A stretch of 64,000 nt of DNA from the NCBI GenBank assembly GCA_016874095.1, contig VGVH01000005.1:62001-126000 (forward strand), written 5' to 3'. This DNA comes from Gammaproteobacteria bacterium (lineage in GTDB: Bacteria; Pseudomonadota; Gammaproteobacteria; Steroidobacterales; GCA-2729495). Under the pieces are notes generated by a model. It was not told where the DNA came from. It worked only from the letters and a program-made list of their open reading frames with translations, and did not search any database. Within the stretch, counting starts at the first letter, position 1. Each line of letters begins with the position of its first letter. This document shows positions 58,380 to 64,000 of this stretch, in pieces. The translations under genes were made by a program, and so were the position numbers.

Positions 58380-59750
58380 ATGTCCGACTCCACCAGGGCC
58401 GCTTCGGCCCCCTCGCCCGGCTACAGGCTCGGCCCACTGCACTTCGCCGACGGCATCAGCCGCACGAACGCATGGACATTCCTCTATGTCGCGTTCGTGA
58501 TCATGCCGATCGTCAGCTTCATGAGCTTCTCCCAGCCCTATGTGCTGACGGAAATGGTGGGGATCCCGCCGGAGCGGCACGGGCAGGTCACCGGCATGCT
58601 CACGACGATCCACGAGATCATCGTGCTGCTGCTGGTCGGCTCGATCGGCGGCCTGTCGGATCGCTTCGGGCGGCGGCCGCTGTTCGCGCTGGGCACGTTG
58701 ATTACTGCCACCGGATTCGCTGCCTATGCCATGGCGGACGAGATAGGCGATCTCTACATCGGCCGCTTCCTGTACGCGATCGGCATGGGATTCGTCGGCG
58801 TCATGATCGCCGTGACTGCTGCCGACTATCCAGCCGAAGGTTCGCGCGGCAGGATCGCCGGGGTCACCGGGGTGCTGAACGGGCTTGGCGTCGGCGTCGC
58901 CGTTGCGCTGTTTTCGGCAATGCCAGCGATCCTGCAGGAGCGTGGCGTGCCCAGCGATGTCGCCGGCGGCACCATGCTCTGGACGATGGCCGGGCTCGCG
59001 ACACTGACCGCCATCGCCATGCAGATCGGCCTGAAGGGCGGAACCCCGTCCGGGCAGACCATCCGCATGAGCTTGCCGCGGATCGCCGCACTGGGCCTGC
59101 GCCAGGGCCGGGACAATCCCCGCCTCATGCTGTGCTACGCCGGCTCGTTCATTTCCCGCGCCGATCTCACGCTGGTCGTCACCTTCATCTCGCTGTGGCT
59201 GCAGCGGGTCGGTCGAAACGAGGGCCTGGACGGTCCCGCTGCCATCGCGCAGGCCGGGATAATGGTCGCGTTGATCCAGGGCTCATCGCTGCTGTGGGCA
59301 CCGGTCATGGGTATCCTCGTCGACCGCGTCCACCGCCTGGTCGCAGTATTGGGTTCGCTCGTCGTCGGCGGCATCGGCTACACCCTCCTCGGCCTGCAGG
59401 ACCACCCCTTCGCGCCGCTGGGCTACCTCGGCTGCGCGCTGGTCGGCATAGGGCAGATGAGCGTGATCCTGTCGGTCACCGGGCTGCTCGGGCAGGAGAC
59501 ACCCCTGGACGCGCGTGGGCCGGTCATCGGGCTGGCCGGATTCTGCGGCTCGCTGGGCATCCTGACGACGAGCCTGCTTGGCGGGTATCTCTTCGACCAC
59601 TGGCGCATTTCAGGACCGATCATCCTCGTCGGCCTGGCGAATTTCGCCGTGGCCCTGCTGGCGCTGCGCATCTGGCTCCACGACGGCCGGCCGCTGCGCT
59701 TCGATCCCGCCGAGGCACGCTCCGGATCGGTCATCCACGTCGGGCACTGA
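58380..59750 (+). CDS. Major facilitator superfamily transporter
   Basis: This 456-residue protein has about 12 predicted membrane helices. The MFS loop motif between helices 2 and 3 is visible as GSIGGLSDRFGRRPLFALG. A related GILVDRVHRLVAVLGS lies in the second half. The substrate cannot be predicted. ATG 58380 starts the conserved part. The gene is two bases upstream of yciB, but yciB usually travels without it. Confidence 0.88.
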   Translation: MSDSTRAASAPSPGYRLGPLHFADGISRTNAWTFLYVAFVIMPIVSFMSFSQPYVLTEMVGIPPERHGQVTGMLTTIHEIIVLLLVGSIGGLSDRFGRRPLFALGTLITATGFAAYAMADEIGDLYIGRFLYAIGMGFVGVMIAVTAADYPAEGSRGRIAGVTGVLNGLGVGVAVALFSAMPAILQERGVPSDVAGGTMLWTMAGLATLTAIAMQIGLKGGTPSGQTIRMSLPRIAALGLRQGRDNPRLMLCYAGSFISRADLTLVVTFISLWLQRVGRNEGLDGPAAIAQAGIMVALIQGSSLLWAPVMGILVDRVHRLVAVLGSLVVGGIGYTLLGLQDHPFAPLGYLGCALVGIGQMSVILSVTGLLGQETPLDARGPVIGLAGFCGSLGILTTSLLGGYLFDHWRISGPIILVGLANFAVALLALRIWLHDGRPLRFDPAEARSGSVIHVGH

Positions 59751-59752
59751 GC

Positions 59753-60319
59753 ATGCACGCGCTGATCGATCTCCTTCCCGTCGCTGCTTTCGTCGGTGCC
59801 TACTGGCTGTGGGATTTCCGTGTTGCGGTTGCGGTGATCATGGCGGCGATGCTGCTGCAGGTGGCAGTCACCTGGCTCATCAAGCGCAGCGTCAGCCGGA
59901 TGCTCCTCGTTTCGACCGCCCTCGTCGTCGTGCTCGGCGGCGTCGGGCTGGTGCTCGACAACGACTTCATCTTCAAGTGGAAGCCGACAGTGCTGAATTG
60001 GGCTTTCGCCCTGGTCTGCTATGGCAGCGAGTTCATCGGCGGGAAGCCCGTGATCCAGCGCCTGCTCGAATCGGTGTCGACCGAGCCCATACGGCTGTCG
60101 CCGCCCGACTGGCGAACCCTGAACCGGATGTGGGCCGCCTTCTTCCTGGTGAGCGGCGCGGCCAATCTCTTCGTGGCCTACAGTTTTCCGGAGAGCGTCT
60201 GGGTCAATTTCAAGTTGTTCGGACTGATGGGCATGACACTCGTGTTCGTGCTGCTGCAGGGCTGGTGGCTGTCGCGCCGGGTCGACGCCAGCGCGACGGG
60301 CAGCGGCGAGGGATCCTGA
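59753..60319 (+). CDS. yciB: Inner-membrane septation protein YciB (IspZ)
   Basis: YciB is a small polytopic membrane protein linked to cell envelope synthesis and division. The 188-residue protein has five or six hydrophobic helices and the family signatures LIDLLPVAAFVGAYW, LDNDFIFKWKPTVLNWAFAL and VSGAANLFVAYSFPESVWVNFKLFG. It shares one base with the start of yciI, and yciB-yciI-bolA is a common cluster. Confidence 0.95.
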   Translation: MHALIDLLPVAAFVGAYWLWDFRVAVAVIMAAMLLQVAVTWLIKRSVSRMLLVSTALVVVLGGVGLVLDNDFIFKWKPTVLNWAFALVCYGSEFIGGKPVIQRLLESVSTEPIRLSPPDWRTLNRMWAAFFLVSGAANLFVAYSFPESVWVNFKLFGLMGMTLVFVLLQGWWLSRRVDASATGSGEGS

Positions 60320-60618
60320 TGCTCTATGCCATCTTCGGCGAGGATGCGCCCGGCTCGCTGGCGCGCCGCAGCGAGTGCCGGCCGGCCCATCTCGCGCGTG
60401 TCGAGGCCCTGCGTGATGCCGGACGGCTGGTACTGGCAGGCCCGCATCCGGCCATCGACTCACCGGACCCGGGTCCCGCAGGTTTCACCGGCAGCCTGAT
60501 CGTGGCGGAGTTCGCGTCACTGGCCGAGGCCCTGGCCTGGGCGCAGTCCGATCCCTATGTGACGGGCGGCGTGTTCAAGACCGTTGCCGTGAAGCCCTTT
60601 CGACAGACGCTGCCGTGA
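60319..60618 (+). CDS. yciI: YciI family protein
   Basis: This 99-residue ferredoxin-like alpha/beta protein has the family pattern RPAHLARVEALRDAGRLVLAGPHP and AWAQSDPYVTGGVFKTVAVKPF. It includes the conserved His and Asp that are proposed active-site residues. The function is not established. It overlaps bolA by four bases. Confidence 0.9.
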   Translation: MLYAIFGEDAPGSLARRSECRPAHLARVEALRDAGRLVLAGPHPAIDSPDPGPAGFTGSLIVAEFASLAEALAWAQSDPYVTGGVFKTVAVKPFRQTLP

Positions 60619-60899
60619 CGACGGAACGGATCGAGGCGATACGGCAGCGCATCGTGGCGTCGCTGGCGCCATCGGAACTCGAGGTCACCGATGAAAGCCA
60701 CCTGCACCGTGGGCATGCGGGTGCGCGCGACGGGCGCGGCCACTTCCGCGTCCGCGTGGTTGCCGAGCGCTTCGCGGGTCTCGATCGCCTCGCGCGGCAC
60801 CGCCTGGTCTACGATGCGCTGGGCGTGCTGATGCAGACAGACATCCACGCACTGGCCATCAGCGCGACAACAGCCGCTGAAGGCGACGAGAGGAAATGA
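60615..60899 (+). CDS. bolA: BolA family protein (GTG start)
   Basis: BolA-type proteins work with monothiol glutaredoxins in iron-sulfur trafficking and can act as regulators. The 94-residue protein has SELEVTDESHLHRGH and GHFRVRVVAERFAGLDRLARHRLVYDAL. The last part is the conserved helix-turn-helix-like region. The GTG at 60615 overlaps the yciI stop. The following lipoprotein ATG comes directly after the stop. Confidence 0.92.
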   Translation: MTTERIEAIRQRIVASLAPSELEVTDESHLHRGHAGARDGRGHFRVRVVAERFAGLDRLARHRLVYDALGVLMQTDIHALAISATTAAEGDERK

Positions 60900-60900
60900 C

Positions 60901-61626
60901 ATGGCTCGCCAGATCAGGCAGGGCGCCGCGCTCGTCGCAGCCGGTGTCCTGCTCGCGTCCTGCGCCGGCACGCGCATGAACGATCCCTACGCCCTCACCG
61001 CGATCCCCGACGACGACCGTTACTGCCTCTCCGCGCAGCGCGTGGTGACACGAACGCTGGTCCCCGTGCAGATGCAGATCCATGGCGACTTCGATGCTTT
61101 CGTGAAGTCGAAGGCGACGATCGACGGCAGGACAGCCACGATCCACCAGTACAACTGGTTCACGGATGACGGGCGACTGACCGGCATTTCCTGCAAGCTC
61201 AAGAACACCGATCACCTGAACCTCGTCTATGGACCCGGCAGCGCCGGTCCGGACGGCTTGTGTCAGGACATGAATCGCGCGGTGTACGAACTGGTGCGAC
61301 GGGAAGTGCCTGCACCGCGCTACCCCCGGGTCGTGTTCGATCCGAACGAGACGGTGTTCAACGCCGCCTCGCCCGGCATGACCGGCCCGGACTGGCTGGC
61401 ACCCTTTACGCTGACCTCGGTGGATGCGGACGGCGCACTGCGGATCCACACCAAGGGCTTTATCGTCAACTTCCTCGACCCGGCCTATGCCCAGATGCCC
61501 GAGCGTTTCCGCGGCGTGCACTACTGCCACTTCATCGCGCCGGGACACCTCCGCGACCTGTTGACCGGCAGCGCCGAAGCGGGCGCGCGGATCGGGCGCC
61601 AGGTTGTGCCTGCGCCGCCGGGTTGA
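60901..61626 (+). CDS. Putative lipoprotein of unknown function
   Basis: This 241-residue protein begins with a lipoprotein signal peptide whose lipobox is LLASC (cysteine at residue 21), so it should be anchored in the envelope. The mature part shows no family I recognise. It has several cysteines (YCLSAQR, ISCKLK, GLCQDM, HYCHF) and the segment NWFTDDGRLTGISCKLK. It starts one base after bolA, where other gammaproteobacteria often carry a peptidyl-prolyl isomerase. It converges with the molybdoenzyme genes. A role in envelope or steroid uptake cannot be judged. Confidence 0.75.
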   Translation: MARQIRQGAALVAAGVLLASCAGTRMNDPYALTAIPDDDRYCLSAQRVVTRTLVPVQMQIHGDFDAFVKSKATIDGRTATIHQYNWFTDDGRLTGISCKLKNTDHLNLVYGPGSAGPDGLCQDMNRAVYELVRREVPAPRYPRVVFDPNETVFNAASPGMTGPDWLAPFTLTSVDADGALRIHTKGFIVNFLDPAYAQMPERFRGVHYCHFIAPGHLRDLLTGSAEAGARIGRQVVPAPPG

Positions 61627-61638
61627 GACTGGGCAACA

Positions 61639-61662
61639 GTCGCGGCTTGCGCCGCTCCTACG
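61639..61662. repeat. REP-like palindromic element overlapping the beta-subunit stop
   Basis: On the minus strand GTAGGAGCGGCGCAAGCCGC is a GTAG tetranucleotide followed by a short hairpin (GCGGC/GCCGC, loop GCAA). This is the form of REP elements moved by RAYT transposases in Pseudomonas-like genomes. The TAG inside GTAG is the stop codon of the molybdoenzyme beta gene. No T run follows, so it is not an intrinsic terminator. Only one copy is in the window. Confidence 0.5.
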
Positions 61663-62689
61663 TGAGGCCGGGGAAGGTTCCGTCCAGCGTCGAGGCCACC
61701 TGCACGTCGGGGATGTTGAACAGGCTCTTCCAGTCCTTGGCGATCAGCAGATCCATGAGTTCAGACGGCTTGCCCGCCTGCTTCTTCTCCAGCTCTTCGT
61801 GGATGGTGATCAGCGCTGAGTCGACCTGGGGGCCAAAGAGGTATCTGACGTACTCCATCGGCACCCGCGGCTCGCTCTCGTCGAACTTGCCCTCCGCGTC
61901 AAAACGCGGCGGCAGGATCGGCGGGATGTAATACACATTGGGCTCCGTGCCGTACTCCGGGTGCAGCGGCAGCGCCACCTTCCACTGGTTCACCAGCTTG
62001 TCGATCGGGCCGTCCTTGTCCTCCAGGAACCCGACGAACCGCAGCCGCCCCGGGCACTGCCGCGCACAGGCCGGCGCCACCCCCTGCTCGATCCGCGGGA
62101 AGCAGAAGATGCACTTCTCGGTCTTGCGCTTCACGTAGTTGAAATACACCTTGTCGTAGGGACAGGCCTGGTTGCAGAGCCGGAAACCCTGGCACTTGTC
62201 CTGGTCCACCAGCACGATGCCGTCCTGCTCGCGCTTGTAGATGGCCCGCACCGGGCAGGCTTCCAGACACGCCGGCTTGGTGCAGTGGTTGCACAGCCGC
62301 GGCAGGTAGAAGTGGTAGTTGTTCGGGTAGGTGCCGGAACTGGAGTCCTCGTGCCAGTTCGGGCCGTAGGCCATCTTCTCCTCGCGCTCGAGCCGCTCCT
62401 CGGTGCCTTTGAAATACACCGCTTCGTGGTTCAGCGGCGAGGGCTTGCCGTAGTCGCCGTCCTCATGCAGGCCGCCGTACTGCAGCGCCCCGTCCTTCCA
62501 GCCGCTCCGGGCGCCCCGCTCCTCCCAGGCTTTGGGGTAGCCCGGGCCGGGCTTGGTCTCCACGTTGTTCCACAGCATGTACTCCTGGCCGGGTTCGTCG
62601 GTCCACAGGGATTTGCATGCCGCCGTGCAGGCCTGGCAGCCGATGCACTTGTTCAGGTCGATCACCATCGCCACTTGTCTGGTCGTCAT
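61658..62689 (-). CDS. Iron-sulfur beta subunit of a type II DMSO-reductase-family molybdenum enzyme
   Basis: This 343-residue protein carries four cysteine clusters. They are CIGCQACTAACK (residues 15-26), CNHCTKPACLEACP, CQGFRLCNQACP, and CIFCFPRIEQGVAPACARQCPG. This is the NarH, DdhB and EbdB pattern (three [4Fe-4S] and one [3Fe-4S]). Nitrate reductase NarH has Trp in the third cluster (CRGWRMC); here it is Phe. The segment WNNVETKPGPGYPKAWEE resembles ethylbenzene dehydrogenase and steroid C25 dehydrogenase beta subunits. It passes electrons from the molybdenum site of the alpha subunit. It is downstream of the alpha gene, separated by a coupled minigene. No gamma or chaperone gene follows. 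Confidence 0.9.
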   Translation of the reverse strand: MTTRQVAMVIDLNKCIGCQACTAACKSLWTDEPGQEYMLWNNVETKPGPGYPKAWEERGARSGWKDGALQYGGLHEDGDYGKPSPLNHEAVYFKGTEERLEREEKMAYGPNWHEDSSSGTYPNNYHFYLPRLCNHCTKPACLEACPVRAIYKREQDGIVLVDQDKCQGFRLCNQACPYDKVYFNYVKRKTEKCIFCFPRIEQGVAPACARQCPGRLRFVGFLEDKDGPIDKLVNQWKVALPLHPEYGTEPNVYYIPPILPPRFDAEGKFDESEPRVPMEYVRYLFGPQVDSALITIHEELEKKQAGKPSELMDLLIAKDWKSLFNIPDVQVASTLDGTFPGLT

Positions 62690-62727
62690 ATGCCATTCCT
62701 GAAGTGGTCGATCACCATCGCCACTTG
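62656..62727. repeat. 22-bp direct repeat (two copies, 50 bases apart)
   Basis: An identical 22-base sequence occurs at 62656-62677 and 62706-62727. On the minus strand both copies encode CAAGTGGCGATGGTGATCGA, giving QVAMVID. One copy is the true start of the beta gene and the other lies in the upstream minigene. A tandem duplication of about 50 bases explains the arrangement. Confidence 0.9.
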
Positions 62728-62739
62728 ACGCTGAGTCAT
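62686..62739 (-). CDS. 17-codon minigene, partial duplicate of the beta-subunit start
   Basis: The frame encodes MTQRQVAMVIDHFRNGI. Its first 11 residues differ from the beta subunit start (MTTRQVAMVID) at only one position. Its ATG overlaps the alpha stop in ATGA (62739-62736), and its TGA overlaps the beta ATG in ATGA (62689-62686). The AGGAA that serves as beta ribosome-binding site lies in the minigene's 3' half. It may be a vestige of duplication or a translational-coupling device. No ribosome-binding site precedes the minigene itself. Confidence 0.6.
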   Translation of the reverse strand: MTQRQVAMVIDHFRNGI

Positions 62740-64000
62740 CGCTGCGAGTCCTTATTTTTCTCGTCGAACTTCTCGAAACTGACCGTCGTGTCGTGGAAGG
62801 TCAGGTTCGGGACGTAGTTCGGGGTGATGTAGTTGATGTGGCCGTAGCCGCCGACGAGGGATGTCGGCTTCAGCAGGCCCCCGGTCGAGATCACGGCGCT
62901 GAAGTTCTGCCGGTTGTGGAACATCATCGGATCCCAGCCGTGGAACATGAAGAGCTGATCCGGCTGCAGGCCCGCGCTGGTATGCGCCATCGCCACGAAC
63001 TCGCCGTGGTTGTTGTGCACGCGGATCATGTCGCCGTCGGCGATGCCCTTGTCCTTCGCCACCTGGTCGTTCACGTAGATGTCGGGCTCGCCGCGCTGCA
63101 GGTGCACGAGCAGGGGATCGTCGCGCCACATGCTGTGGATGCCGTGCCGCGCGTGACCCATCGTCAGGCGCGCGCTGTGGCCGGGGTTCGCGAGCGGGTC
63201 TTTGTGGACGGGCAGCTGCTCGCCCTCCTGCAGGAACCAGTCGTGGTCCATGTAGAACTGCTGGCGCCTCGTCAGGGTCGGATACGGGAGTTTCTCCCGC
63301 GTGCTTGCCAGCGTGTCGTAGTTGTACGGCGACTTCGGACCGAACTGGGTGTCCTGCGAGTCGTCGACGCGCACGAAGCCTTTATCGGCCAATTCTGCGT
63401 AGCTGATCTTCGGGATGCCGGCCGAGTTGTCGAGCAGCATCTGCACGATGTCGCGGTCGTCCCTGATCTTGCCGTCCAGGGTCATCAGCTCGTGCAGCCG
63501 CGCGTAGTCGTGCTGGATCGGCTGGCCGAACATCGTGTCGTTGATCGGCGCCAGATTCTGCTGCTTCGCCTGCCTGCTGATCGCCTCGGCGAGCTGACGC
63601 AGCGCTTCGTAGTCCGAGATCGACTGCCCGAGCGGCGGCACGGCCTGGTCGAGCACCTGGAGGTAGGGCGTGCGACCCTCCATGGTGATGTCGTGGCGCT
63701 CGTACATCTGCGCGATCGGCAGCACGTAGTCGGCGTACATCGCCGTCACGCTCATGTCGGGCGTCATGGCTACGATGGTGTCGAGTTCCTCGAACACGTT
63801 CTTCCGCCAGCGCTTGCCCGAGGCGCGCCAGTTGGCGGGGTTGTGGCCCACCATGAATGCCATCTTCCAAGGCGTCTTCGCGTAGTCGGGCAGCCAGCGG
63901 TTGCCAATCGCCTCGCGGTAGTGCTTGTCGAAGTGGTTGGCGAGCTCGGCGCCATAGGACGCTTCGTTCAGCGCCTTGCCGTCGCCGTGCGCGTAGTCCC
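62736..64000 (-). CDS. Molybdopterin alpha subunit, C-terminal part (5' end outside window)
   Basis: About 420 C-terminal residues of a large molybdopterin oxidoreductase are visible, entering from the right edge in frame. FMVGHNPANWRASGKRW, VTAMYADYVLPIAQMYERHDI, and the C-terminal molybdopterin-dinucleotide domain (INDQVAKDKG-like NDQVAKDKGIADGDMIRVHNNHGEF; FMFHGWDPMMF) are typical. They fit the type II DMSO-reductase family that includes ethylbenzene dehydrogenase and steroid C25 dehydrogenase. The molybdenum ligand and twin-arginine signal would be outside the window. It is translationally coupled (ATGA) to a minigene and then to the beta subunit. A hydroxylase for hydrocarbon or sterol side chains is plausible but not proven. 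Confidence 0.88.
   Translation of the reverse strand, partial: DYAHGDGKALNEASYGAELANHFDKHYREAIGNRWLPDYAKTPWKMAFMVGHNPANWRASGKRWRKNVFEELDTIVAMTPDMSVTAMYADYVLPIAQMYERHDITMEGRTPYLQVLDQAVPPLGQSISDYEALRQLAEAISRQAKQQNLAPINDTMFGQPIQHDYARLHELMTLDGKIRDDRDIVQMLLDNSAGIPKISYAELADKGFVRVDDSQDTQFGPKSPYNYDTLASTREKLPYPTLTRRQQFYMDHDWFLQEGEQLPVHKDPLANPGHSARLTMGHARHGIHSMWRDDPLLVHLQRGEPDIYVNDQVAKDKGIADGDMIRVHNNHGEFVAMAHTSAGLQPDQLFMFHGWDPMMFHNRQNFSAVISTGGLLKPTSLVGGYGHINYITPNYVPNLTFHDTTVSFEKFDEKNKDSQR

Overview
The window is GC-rich, densely packed gammaproteobacterial chromosome. It has no phage, integrase, transposase or CRISPR array. Three features point to a Xanthomonadales, Nevskiales or Steroidobacterales-like lineage, although no marker in the window fixes the genus: a fused aspartokinase-diaminopimelate decarboxylase (known from Xanthomonas and Xylella), a tonB-exbB-exbD-exbD cluster, and a his operon headed by a TrpR-like gene. 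The ihfB-rpsA-cmk-aroA-pheA-serA-serC-gyrA block beside mtaD-ubiG-mupP-rmuC-yciK resembles the arrangement known in pseudomonads.

Layout. 1-3226 (minus): tonB, exbB, two exbD paralogues and a TPR gene cut by the window edge, forming a TonB energising operon. 3433-9360 (plus): a leucine-rich leader peptide and attenuator, then leuA-ilvE-leuC-leuD-leuB. 9365-10525 (minus): metB. 10632-17725 (plus): a perfect palindrome, a TrpR-like regulator and hisGDCBHAFE with mostly 4-base overlaps; hisI is absent. 17722-23768 (minus): FAD-dependent hydroxyacid dehydrogenase, ilvD, an attenuator-like leader and lysC-lysA. 23880-25127 (plus): an orphan protein with a degenerate class III cyclase domain. 25162-32785 (minus): tRNA-Val, thrS-infC-rpmI-rplT-pheS-pheT-ihfA-merR and tRNA-Pro. 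32879-39488: uvrB, an aminotransferase, tRNA-Asn, galU, a ComEA-like protein, lapB-lapA and ihfB. 39562-49422 (minus): rpsA, cmk, aroA, pheA, serA, serC and gyrA. 49656-54454 (plus): mtaD-ubiG-mupP-rmuC-yciK. 54423-58292 (minus): yciO, an M50 protease, scpA, scpB and rluB. 58380-61626 (plus): an MFS transporter, yciB, yciI, bolA and a lipoprotein. 61658-64000 (minus): beta subunit and C-terminal part of the alpha subunit of a type II DMSO-reductase-family molybdenum enzyme, resembling ethylbenzene or steroid C25 dehydrogenases.

Most of the window is core metabolism (Leu, Ile/Val, Met, His, Lys, Ser, Phe and chorismate synthesis) plus translation, repair and segregation genes. The less routine content is regulatory or structural: two leader/terminator attenuators (leu and lysCA), a trp-operator-like palindrome before the his operon, non-AUG starts for hisF (ATT) and infC (ATC), a valine at GyrA position 83, and a small coupled minigene between the molybdoenzyme alpha and beta genes that looks like a duplicated beta 5' end. 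The only gene-free stretch above 300 bases, 3227-3702, holds the tonB promoter and the leu leader and attenuator.
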